Source: Calditrichota bacterium
Lineage (GTDB): Bacteria > Zhuqueibacterota > Zhuqueibacteria > Zhuqueibacterales > Geothermadaptataceae
DNA length: 64,000 nt
Direction: 5' to 3'
Assembly (NCBI GenBank): GCA_008501765.1
Contig: QQUE01000001.1
Span: 1-64,000, forward strand
The position numbers were made by a program, and so were the translations under genes. The notes below the pieces were generated by a model. It was not told where the DNA came from. It was given only the letters and a program-made list of their open reading frames with translations, and ran no database searches. Numbering within the stretch: the first letter of the stretch is position 1; each line of letters starts with the position of its first letter. Below are positions 34,909 through 43,848 of the stretch, in pieces.

Positions 34909-35472
34909 ATGAATAATTTACATAAAACATTCTTTATATTACTGATCGCATCCTTATTTTTTAGCGGATGTTACACACTTTTGAAACACCCCACCCTGAA
35001 TAATGACCGGCAGCAGCGCACTGATTTTGATGATATTGAGTCGGTTCAGTTCAGATCGGATTGTATCGAATGCCACAGCAGCTCCGCTGATTATTACAAC
35101 AAAACATTGCCTTACGGCCATTATTACGGAAATAAATCCGATAGATGGCTTTTTTATTATGATTCACCCTGGTGGGTGCAGCCGTTTTATTACGGTGGTT
35201 CAGCACCGGCGGCAAGTGAAGGGGCAGCGAATCCGCGAAAATTTGGTCGGCGTGGTGCCACGAATCCGGATGCACCTGCGACTGTAAATACACCCGCGGC
35301 GCCGGCGCCAAATTCCTCCAGCGGCACGGCGGCGAAAAGGTCGGATGGTTCCGAACAGCCGACTGTCAAAAAAGAGGCGAATGAAGATAAACGCCGGCAT
35401 GCAAGGACTGAACAGGGGCAAAGCACTCAGAAAGAAAAAGCAAGCAAGCGGACTCGCAAAAAAGAAGATTAA
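34909..35472 (+). CDS. lipoprotein with single CxxCH motif and basic tail
   Basis: This 187-residue protein has a lipobox (LFFSGC) in its N-terminal signal, so it should be a lipoprotein. The mature part contains CIECHSS, a CxxCH sequence that can bind c-type heme or a metal, followed by Tyr/Trp-rich HYYGNKSDRWLFYYDSPWWVQ. The last 90 residues are low-complexity and rich in A, P, K and R, likely disordered. One motif with no other cytochrome features makes heme attachment uncertain. It is co-transcribed with the barrel protein. Confidence 0.7.
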   Translation: MNNLHKTFFILLIASLFFSGCYTLLKHPTLNNDRQQRTDFDDIESVQFRSDCIECHSSSADYYNKTLPYGHYYGNKSDRWLFYYDSPWWVQPFYYGGSAPAASEGAANPRKFGRRGATNPDAPATVNTPAAPAPNSSSGTAAKRSDGSEQPTVKKEANEDKRRHARTEQGQSTQKEKASKRTRKKED

Positions 35473-35560
35473 TGATTTCTTTTGCTTCGAGTTGGCAGAT
35501 GATTGCTTGTTCAATTACCAATTCACTGTGTAACTTCATTACTGAAAACCACGCACCAAA

Positions 35561-37399
35561 CTACGCTGTATCGTCTACCGGTAATCCTTCGATGCGCATG
35601 ATTTCCAAAGCATTCGTCGTTGGGCAAGGGCCTTCTTTTAATAAATAATCAAAAACCATCTGTTGATTTTCGATGTGCTCGCGGAAATGAAAATTGGCTA
35701 TATTTTCAATTTCCTCCGCCAGATGAATCAATTCCAGATCGTGCGTTGAAACGCAGCCAATACTGTTCGTGCCAATCAATGCCCGAATAAAACTGCGGCT
35801 GCCGATGAGTCTCTCCCGGTTGTTTGTGCCTCGGAAAATTTCATCAATAAAAAAGAAAACGGGTATGTCAGTGTTGTTTTGTGTGGCGTTGAGCAAGCTT
35901 TTCAAACGGCGGACTTCCGAATAGAAAAAGGAAAATCCCTCAATAATCGAATCATTGACACGCAGGCAGGTGAAAATTCGAAAAAGGGAGGTGGAAAATG
36001 TATGGGCGCACACCGGTGAGCCAGCGAAAGCCAGGCATAAATTGATACCGATAGTTTTGAGAAATGTGCTTTTCCCGGACATATTTGAGCCTGTAATAAT
36101 CACCAAATCACCGGTCTTTTGCAGATTGAAATCATTGCAAACAGCTTGTTCAACCGGGATGAGAGGGTGCCAGATTTTCTGTGCCGAAAAGATCGGCAAA
36201 CTCGAGCCTCCATCATCCAATATTTGGGCTTGTGTATTCCCTGGATTCAAATAGGCGAAATTAGCCAGTGAGTTCAGGGCTTCCAGCTCGATCAGGCTTT
36301 CCATCCAGATTGGGACGGTTTCTCTGAGCTTGTCCTTGCAATTTTCGAGAAAATGGGCACAGTAGAAATCCCATGGCAGCACCAGATTGAGGCCGAAACC
36401 AACGAGGGGATTCATTCGCAATCCCACCGCAGTGGCAATAGTTTTGATAAACCGCAATTGCGCCGATGGCAGACTTTTTTCCCCACGAAATGGCTGGCAA
36501 ATCTTTTCGAGATGCTGGTTCTTCTGATAGGGATATCTCTCCAAATAAAATAAAATTCCGCGAAAAACCGTAATTTCATCTTCAAGAAAAACAGCATCTG
36601 TCAATAATGATTTTATTGGATTTTGGTTGAAAAAATACAGCAATCCATAGGTGATTAGCGTTACCAACCAATAGGTTTGCCAGCCGGTGATCGATGCCGT
36701 AATAAAGAGCGTAATATTTAATATGGCAAGAATGGACATGCTGGGGAGCAGCCACCGCAGCGATGCTGGACGACGGCGACTACCAAGCCAATTGAGTAAT
36801 CGGTTGCTGTCGAGAACCTCGCCCGAGATAAGTCGAAATGCCAGTTGTAGTTTATCACGGAAAAGTGCTTTGGGTGTGAGTTCAGCGATTATTTTTTGCC
36901 GCTGCAGAATTTCCTGCTTTTGTGGCCTGGTATTCAATAGCCACGATTGCAGTCGTGCACTGCCGTCGGTGGAAATGGTCGTATCCAACACGTGGTGCAG
37001 TGAGCGAAATCCGATGATATCCAAATCGGGGTGAAACGGGTGCTCTGGCCAATCGCGATTGTGGGGTGGTAATGGAATATTTTTCCAATCGAGCTGCATG
37101 CGCGCTACCTGCGATTTTTTGATCGATAGCCAGAGCGTGTGACTCTTCAGGCTGCCGTCAATTTTCCGGTGGTGATAGGCGAGAATGATAAACAGCGCAG
37201 TCAGCACAGCGAATACAAGACCACTATAAAACTCGCCCGCTGTGTAAAAAATTATCGCGGTAGCCGCGATTCCAACGACAAAAATAACAAGTCTGGCTGT
37301 CGATAGCGTATCACTCCGCTCTTGCAGAAATGACGCCCTGTTTTCAATTCGACGAATATGATTTTGCAATGCACGTAATCGGGTTGTTCGCGATACCAT
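35561..37399 (-). CDS. membrane-anchored MutS-family ATPase
   Basis: This 612-residue protein has four hydrophobic segments (about 35-52, 57-75, 215-237 and 243-257), which typical MutS proteins lack. The C-terminal ATPase is complete: Walker A GSNMSGKST at 437-445, Walker B FFFIDEIFRGT, and the CVSTHDLEL switch. A MutS lever/core-like region precedes it (ARLQSWLLNTRP). The mismatch-recognition domain I and its Phe-x-Glu motif are absent. The group is common in FCB bacteria; its role in repair or recombination is unproven. Confidence 0.88.
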   Translation of the reverse strand: MVSRTTRLRALQNHIRRIENRASFLQERSDTLSTARLVIFVVGIAATAIIFYTAGEFYSGLVFAVLTALFIILAYHHRKIDGSLKSHTLWLSIKKSQVARMQLDWKNIPLPPHNRDWPEHPFHPDLDIIGFRSLHHVLDTTISTDGSARLQSWLLNTRPQKQEILQRQKIIAELTPKALFRDKLQLAFRLISGEVLDSNRLLNWLGSRRRPASLRWLLPSMSILAILNITLFITASITGWQTYWLVTLITYGLLYFFNQNPIKSLLTDAVFLEDEITVFRGILFYLERYPYQKNQHLEKICQPFRGEKSLPSAQLRFIKTIATAVGLRMNPLVGFGLNLVLPWDFYCAHFLENCKDKLRETVPIWMESLIELEALNSLANFAYLNPGNTQAQILDDGGSSLPIFSAQKIWHPLIPVEQAVCNDFNLQKTGDLVIITGSNMSGKSTFLKTIGINLCLAFAGSPVCAHTFSTSLFRIFTCLRVNDSIIEGFSFFYSEVRRLKSLLNATQNNTDIPVFFFIDEIFRGTNNRERLIGSRSFIRALIGTNSIGCVSTHDLELIHLAEEIENIANFHFREHIENQQMVFDYLLKEGPCPTTNALEIMRIEGLPVDDTA

Positions 37400-37570
37400 A
37401 AAAAATTCTACCCTGTATTTTTTGTTTAAATTGGTTTGAAAATTGGCATTTAAGTTCTAAATATACAGAATTTTTTGGTGTTTAAAATGAGAAAAATTGA
37501 TCTTGCAATTTTACCGGCTTTAGGCTAATGTGTATTCCTGAATTTGAATTATTAATTATCCGGAGGTAAT

Positions 37571-38086
37571 ATGACCGAAAGTGCGTCTCATCAACATAAA
37601 AAAATGGCGACAGAAAAAGGAGCCATTGAAGTTGCAATTATCACAGTAAGTGATACTCGCACACCGGAAACGGATGTCAACGGCCGGTTTTTGCAACAGG
37701 AGATCGAAAATGCCGGACACAAGGTTGCGGCCTATTTTATCGTTAAAGATGAACCTGCTGAGGTGGAAGCGGCTTTGGATTCGCAGGACACAAAATCTGC
37801 GCAAATTGTGCTGCTGAACGGCGGAACCGGTATTTCCTCCCGGGACCGCACTTTTGATGTCGTCGAGCGCCGTCTGCAGAAAGTGCTGCCGGGATTTGGC
37901 GAAATTTTTCGTATGCTCAGTTGGGAGCAGGTAGGGGCCTCGGCAATACTTTCCCGGGCTGTAGCAGGTGTGGCACATGGCCAGTTTATCGTCTCGACAC
38001 CCGGCTCACCGGCGGCTGTTAAATTAGCCTGGGAGAAATTGATTAAGTCGGAGATGCAGCATTTTGCCTGGGAATTGACGCGATAG
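37571..38086 (+). CDS. moaB: molybdenum cofactor biosynthesis protein MoaB/MogA-like
   Basis: This 171-residue protein has the molybdopterin-binding fold signatures VAIITVSDTRTPETD, LLNGGTGISSRDRT and the STPGSPAAV loop. MoaB/MogA proteins adenylylate molybdopterin before metal insertion. It differs from MogA by its length and from MoeA by lacking extra domains. GGAGG lies 5 nt before the ATG. No other moa or moe gene is near. It is convergent with speD. Confidence 0.93.
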   Translation: MTESASHQHKKMATEKGAIEVAIITVSDTRTPETDVNGRFLQQEIENAGHKVAAYFIVKDEPAEVEAALDSQDTKSAQIVLLNGGTGISSRDRTFDVVERRLQKVLPGFGEIFRMLSWEQVGASAILSRAVAGVAHGQFIVSTPGSPAAVKLAWEKLIKSEMQHFAWELTR

Positions 38087-38124
38087 GGCAAGCGGCAAAT
38101 CATAAATTTAATGGAATGCGTGGT

Positions 38125-38505
38125 TTATCGAATGGGCAGCATGCCACGGCTCAATTCCCGGATTTCAATTGTCGATGCTTCACTGGTTAAAATAACATAT
38201 TTTGCGGCCCAATCCGGGGCACCGGCGCCGCAAAAGAACAAATCCATCCCCAAATAACCATGTTCCGGCCAGGTATGGATCGCGAGGTGCGATTCGGCGA
38301 GTGTCGCGGTGGCTGTGATACCGTGCGGGCTAAACCGATGGACGCACAGATTGATGAGGGTTGCGCCGCTAACACGCACGGCCTCGCGGGTGATGTAAGC
38401 GATCGTCTCTTTATCATTAAGCAAATTCTGCGGGCAGCCCCAGGCATCGACGATGATGTGTGTCCCAAGTTTTATCTCACACTCAAATAGCGGGTCGCGA
38501 TTCAT
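38125..38505 (-). CDS. speD: S-adenosylmethionine decarboxylase proenzyme
   Basis: This 126-residue prokaryotic class 1 enzyme is the source of aminopropyl groups for spermidine. The self-cleavage site is LAE-SHLAIHTWPE, with S72 becoming the pyruvoyl group; H77 and C92 correspond to the processing and proton-donor residues. The length is that of the short Thermotoga/Bacillus-type form. No speE gene is adjacent. Confidence 0.95.
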   Translation of the reverse strand: MNRDPLFECEIKLGTHIIVDAWGCPQNLLNDKETIAYITREAVRVSGATLINLCVHRFSPHGITATATLAESHLAIHTWPEHGYLGMDLFFCGAGAPDWAAKYVILTSEASTIEIRELSRGMLPIR

Positions 38506-38569
38506 GAAAATTCCCAGTTATTGAATCCGTTTAAACTTATATGCGGCTCAATTTACTAATTAAACTTTC

Positions 38570-39160
38570 TCAAGTTAACTCTTTTTGAATTAATTCCAGC
38601 AGTCTCTGAAAAGCGCGCCCCCGATGACTAATTTTGTTCTTTTCATCAAGTGTCATTTCAGCCATGGTTTTGCCGGTTCCGAGCACTTCAAAAACCGGAT
38701 CGTAACCGAAATTACCACTTCCACGTTTTTCTGTTGTAATTGTTCCCAAACACGCACCATCGACAGTTCGCGTTCCCGTGGCAGAAACCAACGCAACAAC
38801 TGTGCGAAAGCGGGCACTGCGGTTCGCAGACGGAACGTGTTTCATTTCGCTTAAAAGTTTGTTGACATTTTCAGCGTATGTGGCGTTCGGTCCGGAATAG
38901 CGGCTGGAAAAAACACCTGGCGCCCCACCGAGGGCATCAACCTCCAGACCGGTGTCATCGGCGATACTGGGTATACCTGTAATTTCAAAAAGAGTTTTCG
39001 CTTTTTTGATGGCATTACCTTCGAGATCAGGAGCGTCCTCGACGACATCCGGCAAATCATCACGGTCAGCGGCTGAAATGAGGTCGATATTAAGTGAGGC
39101 TAACTTGGCTCTGATTTCGATAACTTTATCTCTATTTTTTGTTGCGAGCAAAAATTGCAT
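38570..39160 (-). CDS. rdgB: non-canonical purine NTP pyrophosphatase (RdgB/HAM1)
   Basis: This 196-residue enzyme hydrolyses ITP, dITP and XTP to prevent base-analogue incorporation. The substrate-site motifs are present: LLATKNRDKVIEI at the N-terminus, SIADDTGLEVDALGGAPGVFSSRYSG, GSGNFGYDPVF and the C-terminal KNKISHRGRAF. The length is typical. It is followed after 18 nt by... upstream by the GNAT gene in the opposite order of coordinates, so the GNAT, VOC and rdgB genes are not clearly one unit. Confidence 0.96.
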   Translation of the reverse strand: MQFLLATKNRDKVIEIRAKLASLNIDLISAADRDDLPDVVEDAPDLEGNAIKKAKTLFEITGIPSIADDTGLEVDALGGAPGVFSSRYSGPNATYAENVNKLLSEMKHVPSANRSARFRTVVALVSATGTRTVDGACLGTITTEKRGSGNFGYDPVFEVLGTGKTMAEMTLDEKNKISHRGRAFQRLLELIQKELT

Positions 39161-39178
39161 TTAATAATCCTGTGAGAA

Positions 39179-39613
39179 TTAATCTGCCAATTGTTTTGAA
39201 AATACGAATTGATTTTTCGTTTTTAAATAAATCATTGATTTATAAAATTGGTGCGCACCGGTTCTTTTAATATTGCAACGAACTCGAATATGTATCATGC
39301 CTTTTTTATGAGCCCAGTTTTCGCAGGCCAAAACAAGCTGCTGGCCGATACCCTGTCTCGTGTGCGAATCGGCTACCACCAGTCCGCCAATTTCTGCGAA
39401 AGAACCCGAACCCAATCTCAGCGCTAAAAAAACATGCGCCCAGCCACGAATGGTGCCGTCGTTCTCTGCCACGAAGGCAGCGTGATCCGGGTTGTTCATA
39501 ATTCTGGGGATATTCCGATGCAAATCTTCAGATGATGGCTGATAACCTAAATGTCGGGCAAGCGATTTTATACCAGCGGCATCTTCGAGTGCGATTTTGC
39601 GAATGCGAATCAT
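39179..39613 (-). CDS. GNAT family N-acetyltransferase
   Basis: This 144-residue acetyltransferase has the acetyl-CoA loop RQGIGQQLV and the preceding strand IGGLVVADSH, followed by HIRVRCNIKRTGAHQFYKSMIY. The acceptor is unknown. Its start is 3 nt after the stop of the VOC gene, so the two are translated together. The rdgB gene begins 18 nt further downstream on the same strand. Confidence 0.88.
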   Translation of the reverse strand: MIRIRKIALEDAAGIKSLARHLGYQPSSEDLHRNIPRIMNNPDHAAFVAENDGTIRGWAHVFLALRLGSGSFAEIGGLVVADSHTRQGIGQQLVLACENWAHKKGMIHIRVRCNIKRTGAHQFYKSMIYLKTKNQFVFSKQLAD

Positions 39614-39616
39614 CCC

Positions 39617-40087
39617 TTACTTAATCCATTTCTGCAGTTCGATAATATTGCCTTCGGGGTCGGTGACATATACCCACGTTACGGTTCCTGCGGGAGAAAT
39701 CTCCACAGAAACTACCTCTCCAACAGCACCGCCACCGGCTTTTAATACGATATTTTTTGCCTCATGCACATCTGGCACGGCAAAGCAAATATGCCCGAAA
39801 CCAGGTCTGTTCGCTGCCGGATTGTTTTTTGCGAGTTGTCGATTGTATTGAAATATTTCCAATGTCGGGCCGTCATTGCCGTACCCTGGAAGTCGCAAAT
39901 GGATTCCCTGAATTTCGGCATCTGCAACGCCTGAGCCTTGCTCGAGCCAGTCACCACTTAAATGCCGTTGCGGTGGCACGGGTATGCAGCCGAAAATATT
40001 TTGATAAAATCCGGCTAAATTTTTCCAGTCTCTGGCGATGAGATTTGTATGCACATATTTGGCGGTGATCGCTGCTTTTTGTATCAT
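39617..40087 (-). CDS. VOC (glyoxalase/bleomycin resistance) superfamily protein
   Basis: This 156-residue protein forms two beta-alpha-beta-beta-beta modules. Possible metal ligands are H in KYVHTNL, E in TLEIFQY, H in FGHICFAV and E in GNIIELQKW, the normal VOC positions. The function cannot be narrowed beyond a metal-dependent enzyme or binding protein. It starts a VOC-GNAT pair. Confidence 0.9.
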   Translation of the reverse strand: MIQKAAITAKYVHTNLIARDWKNLAGFYQNIFGCIPVPPQRHLSGDWLEQGSGVADAEIQGIHLRLPGYGNDGPTLEIFQYNRQLAKNNPAANRPGFGHICFAVPDVHEAKNIVLKAGGGAVGEVVSVEISPAGTVTWVYVTDPEGNIIELQKWIK

Positions 40088-40103
40088 ATCAGATCCTGAT
40101 TTC

Positions 40104-41678
40104 CTACTTGATTACAATCATCTTCTTGCTCATCAATTGGCCGTCAGCTTCCACGACATAAAAATAATTTCCGCTGGCCAATTTATATTTTTTCGCATCA
40201 AAGCTTTCGATGTGTTTGCCCATTTCGAAATGTTTGTTGCTAAAAATGACCACGTGCCGTTTTCCGGTAATCGCAATTATTTTCAAAGTCACTTTAGCTG
40301 ACTGGTGCAGTTTGAATGAAATAAAAGTTTCTTTGTTAAACGGATTGGGAAAATTTTGCGATAATGAATGTTGCCCCGGATCTGCAATCTCAGTTTTGAG
40401 GACATCCGTAATTAAATGTGGCTGAACGATTGCTGTCCAGATACTGAGTTCTCCCTCATCCAGCCGTGTCCAAATTGGCCGGATGACATTATCGTGCACA
40501 GAAATGTTAGTGTAATCTCCAAAAAATATCCCATCTACGGGAAAAAATGGCGACTCACTAATTTTAAAGTTTATAAACGTTTCTCCTCCATCATAAGAAA
40601 CAGCCATGAAAACATCGGTATTTTCATCCTTATAATTGCGGCGATCGTAGAATACAAAATAGAGTGCGCCGCTCGTCTGATCGATGGCCATCCAGGTAAA
40701 AAACTGCTGTTTTCCAGCAGGATCATCGTTCACTCTGATAAGTTCCGACCAGCTACGCCCGCCATCGGTTGATTTTTTCAACCAGACATCGGTGTCCTCG
40801 ATGCCGTTTCTCTGGTCAGACCAGTTGATGTAAATCGTGCCGTGATTTTTACCGCCACTGATATCGCACGTTGTGATGGGCATGCCGTTTGAGCGCTGAA
40901 TTCCCGGGATGATGTAATTCCAGCCCCCGGGCATCGGATCGACAGGAATATCGTTTTTTAGCCATGTTTCGCCGCCATCCAAAGATTTGTCGAAGACAAT
41001 GCCTGCCGGCCCTGCCCAGGATACGTAAATTTCGCCGTTCGGCCCGATGCAAGGAACTGCGCCCTCGACCGTGCTGTCGTCATCGACACAGTTTCCGGCC
41101 AGCTCACTGATGCGAATGGCGTCAGACCAGGTTTCGCCGCCATCCATTGATTTTGAAAAGCGGATAATGGTGCTGTCTTCCGGGGCATGGCTGCCGTATG
41201 CATCAAATTGCGTCCAGGTGAGATACATTGCATTTTTTTTGTGATCCATCGCAACCCAATGTTTATCCTGCGCTTTGGTGCCATTCAGTCCGGTAAATGT
41301 CCCATCTGACCAGGTGAGGCCGCCATCTGTAGATTTTTGGCACACAATACGGTCAATCCAGTTCCCGCCCCGGTGATGGGAGAGATGAAAATAATAAAAG
41401 TTGCCGTTGGCATCAACGGAGACAACGGGGTCGCCCCAAACGCCATAAGTTGAAGTGGCTACATTTTCAGTCCAGGTCAATCCTCCATCCGCAGAAGTGT
41501 AGTAATTACTCAAATTTGTCGCTGCCACCATGCGATTGGTATTATTGGGATCGATAATTATGGCAGGTTCATTAGGCTCGTTGGCCTCACTTATGAGAAT
41601 GTTTTGGTGTTGGGCTGCGAGAAATTCAGTACAAAAAAGGAACAATGCGAATAGCAAAATACGAAAATAGTTTATCAT
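40104..41678 (-). CDS. secreted BNR/Asp-box (sialidase-like fold) protein with T9SS-type C-terminal domain
   Basis: This 524-residue protein has a signal peptide (ILLFALFLFCTEFLAAQ). Six Asp-box-like turns (SADGGLTWT, STDGGLTWS, SMDGGETWS, SLDGGETWL, STDGGRSWS, SYDGGETF) mark a beta-propeller as in sialidases; the catalytic Arg triad cannot be assigned, so enzymatic activity is open. The last ~85 residues (NFPNPFNKETFISFKL ... GNYFYVVEADG) are a sorting-type Ig domain, implying secretion to the cell surface by a T9SS-like route. Confidence 0.88.
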   Translation of the reverse strand: MINYFRILLFALFLFCTEFLAAQHQNILISEANEPNEPAIIIDPNNTNRMVAATNLSNYYTSADGGLTWTENVATSTYGVWGDPVVSVDANGNFYYFHLSHHRGGNWIDRIVCQKSTDGGLTWSDGTFTGLNGTKAQDKHWVAMDHKKNAMYLTWTQFDAYGSHAPEDSTIIRFSKSMDGGETWSDAIRISELAGNCVDDDSTVEGAVPCIGPNGEIYVSWAGPAGIVFDKSLDGGETWLKNDIPVDPMPGGWNYIIPGIQRSNGMPITTCDISGGKNHGTIYINWSDQRNGIEDTDVWLKKSTDGGRSWSELIRVNDDPAGKQQFFTWMAIDQTSGALYFVFYDRRNYKDENTDVFMAVSYDGGETFINFKISESPFFPVDGIFFGDYTNISVHDNVIRPIWTRLDEGELSIWTAIVQPHLITDVLKTEIADPGQHSLSQNFPNPFNKETFISFKLHQSAKVTLKIIAITGKRHVVIFSNKHFEMGKHIESFDAKKYKLASGNYFYVVEADGQLMSKKMIVIK

Positions 41679-41804
41679 TTTTTATCTCGATTTATGTGGT
41701 TTTTTGAGGAAAATAAGAGATGGTCGCTGCTACGTAAAATTAAAACTCAGGATTTCTAACACTAAAAAACCACATTCTATTTCTAACTTTAGAAATACGA
41801 TTGC

Positions 41805-41841
41805 ATTCCGGCATTTCCCTGAGGGACAGATATGCCGGAAT
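41805..41841. repeat. perfect 10-bp hairpin between the BNR and FtcD genes
   Basis: ATTCCGGCAT (41805-41814) and ATGCCGGAAT (41832-41841) are perfect inverted copies with a 17-nt loop, 23 bp before MITE copy 2. No T-tract follows on the minus strand. Confidence 0.65.
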
Positions 41842-41864
41842 TGGTTTTATTTTGTCCCTTAAAA

Positions 41865-42029
41865 AACGTGAGTTCGATGTAAGCTGTAACATCCTTTACC
41901 AAGCATAATTATAATAGAGCGAAGGCGTCTCGCCGAGCGTTTCGTGCGTTATCCTCGGCGGGACGCCTTCGGACTAGATCCTATAATTAATTCGTTTTGT
42001 CCCAATTCTTCTTATATCGAACTCACGTT
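41865..42029. mobile_element. 165-bp MITE-like element, copy 2
   Basis: It has the same 19-bp terminal inverted repeats and inner hairpin as 27812-27976, differing at 7 positions. The flanks TAAAA (41860-41864) and AAAAA (42030-42034) fit a 5-bp duplication with one change. Its right end supplies the last two bases of the FtcD stop codon. Confidence 0.9.
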
Positions 42030-43848
42030 AAAAACTACTTTCAACCTGGGTCTGTATTGCATCGCATAATGCTTTTGATTCAGAAAGCAGGCTACCGAGT
42101 TTCGCATTCATTTCTGCGATAAAAGCTTCATCTTTTGTGTGTGGCAAGTTGATGCGCACATTGTGAATCGCGCCCTGAACACCGGCATAAGCCATCAGAG
42201 CACCGACACCGGCATCGCTCATCACCGCCATGTTGCCAATGTTGGCGGCTGCCTGGCAGAAATCCAACACTGCACGGCAAATTTCCGCGGTGCGCAGTGG
42301 GACACGGGCTGCCGATTTATAACCGGCCTGGATTGCCTGTGCTCGCAAATCCAACTGCGCGGCGGTGTCTTTGGCCATGCGCATTCCCGCGATAACTTCG
42401 TTAAATGCTTCGGTATCGGCATCAACCGCTCGAACGAGTTCATCTTTGGCAGCCTGGGCTTTCTCCGCAAGTTCACAGAGCGGGCGATACTGGTCGTCAA
42501 ATTCGCCTTTTCCAACCGAAAGATTGACGACCATGGAAGCCAGAGCTGCGCCAAGAGCGCCCGCCAAAGCAGCAATAGAGCCGCCTCCCGGGGCAGGGGT
42601 GTCGCGGGAAACTTCATCCACAAATTCGGTTATTTTCAAGTTGACCAGCGGCCCTTCCTGCAGCGTCAAACCGATTACTTTTTTATCGATATCAAATTCA
42701 GCGACATCATTCAGTCCCATGGCTTGCACGGCCGTTGTGACGATATCGCGTGCCGGAATCCCTGTTGATTTTTGCATTTGCTGCAGATAAAAGCGCCCGG
42801 CCTTTTGCATCGCATCGTAGGGTACAACACCGACAACTTCGGAACCGGTTACAACGATTCCACGCTCCACAGCCAGCCTGCGAGCCGCCTCGAGTACATC
42901 GTGTGCTGCGGTGATTTTGTAGTTGGTTAAATTCATGGAAATTTGGGCGCAGTGATAGTCTTCCACGACCCAGCCAATGCCTTTGACGTGTGTGAACAAG
43001 CCGTCTTTGTAAACAGGGCGGCCGATTAAATTTTTGGGATCCAGCCCGATGGATTTGTAGCGTTCGTAGAGGTCGTTGCCGTATTTTTCTTTGTAAAATT
43101 TGGCCAATTCTTCGAAAGTACCGGCGACGAAATCAGAATTGCCATCGGCGTATTTGCCTTCTTCGAAATAAACGACATCGCCTTTGTAATAGAACGGAGC
43201 GATATTTCCAATGCGTTTCCAGCGGCCGCGTTCGCGAATTTCGTAGGCAATTTCGTTGGCATAGCGCCGGTCTGTGGTGTTGAGATTGATATTATAAGCG
43301 ATGAGAAATTCCCGCGCGCCAATGGCTGTTGCGCCCGATTTTTTGTTGAATTTTGCGGGGCCAAAATCCGGTTTCCAGTGGGGATTGGCTAATTTGTCTG
43401 GCAGGCCTTCATATTCACCGGAGCGCACTTTGGCGAGATTTTGCCGCTCCGGCACGCTCGCCGCATTTTCATAAAGATAGACGGGAATTGCGAGTTCGTC
43501 TCCAATTCGCTGCCCGACTTCACGGGCAATTGCCACGCAATCTTTCATCGTCGCCCCGGCTACCGGGATAAACGGACACACATCGGTGGCGCCAAAGCGG
43601 GCGTGTTCGCCACTGTGTTTCGTCATGTCTATCAGTTCGCTGGCTTTTTTTACTGCACGAAATGCAGCCTCTTTCACGGGTTCCGGTTCGCCAATGAATG
43701 TGACAACGGTGCGGTTGGTGCTCTCGCCGGGATCGACATCGAGCAATTGAATTCCCTGCACACTTTCGATTGTATCGGTAATTTCTTGGATCACGGCCAA
43801 ATTACGGCCTTCAGAAAAATTGGGTACGCATTCGATGATTTTTTTCAC
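42028..43848 (-). CDS. ftcD: bifunctional glutamate formimidoyltransferase / formimidotetrahydrofolate cyclodeaminase
   Basis: This 606-residue protein starts at GTG 43848 (GAGGG upstream), where the family begins KKIIECVPNFSEGRN. The N-terminal ~300 residues are the formimidoyltransferase (HSGEHARFGATDVCPFIP, the catalytic-His region). The C-terminal ~200 are the cyclodeaminase (DEVSRDTPAPGGGSIAALAGALGAAL). Together they move the formimino group from formiminoglutamate to folate and release ammonia, in histidine degradation. A longer frame adds 112 codons from a REP repeat and is rejected. The stop is formed at the MITE boundary, so a few terminal residues may have been altered by the insertion. 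Confidence 0.95.
   Translation of the reverse strand: MKKIIECVPNFSEGRNLAVIQEITDTIESVQGIQLLDVDPGESTNRTVVTFIGEPEPVKEAAFRAVKKASELIDMTKHSGEHARFGATDVCPFIPVAGATMKDCVAIAREVGQRIGDELAIPVYLYENAASVPERQNLAKVRSGEYEGLPDKLANPHWKPDFGPAKFNKKSGATAIGAREFLIAYNINLNTTDRRYANEIAYEIRERGRWKRIGNIAPFYYKGDVVYFEEGKYADGNSDFVAGTFEELAKFYKEKYGNDLYERYKSIGLDPKNLIGRPVYKDGLFTHVKGIGWVVEDYHCAQISMNLTNYKITAAHDVLEAARRLAVERGIVVTGSEVVGVVPYDAMQKAGRFYLQQMQKSTGIPARDIVTTAVQAMGLNDVAEFDIDKKVIGLTLQEGPLVNLKITEFVDEVSRDTPAPGGGSIAALAGALGAALASMVVNLSVGKGEFDDQYRPLCELAEKAQAAKDELVRAVDADTEAFNEVIAGMRMAKDTAAQLDLRAQAIQAGYKSAARVPLRTAEICRAVLDFCQAAANIGNMAVMSDAGVGALMAYAGVQGAIHNVRINLPHTKDEAFIAEMNAKLGSLLSESKALCDAIQTQVESSF

Noticed and set aside
41805-41841. Terminator for ftcD or the BNR gene
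   Set aside because: The stem is strong but no T-tract follows on the relevant strand.
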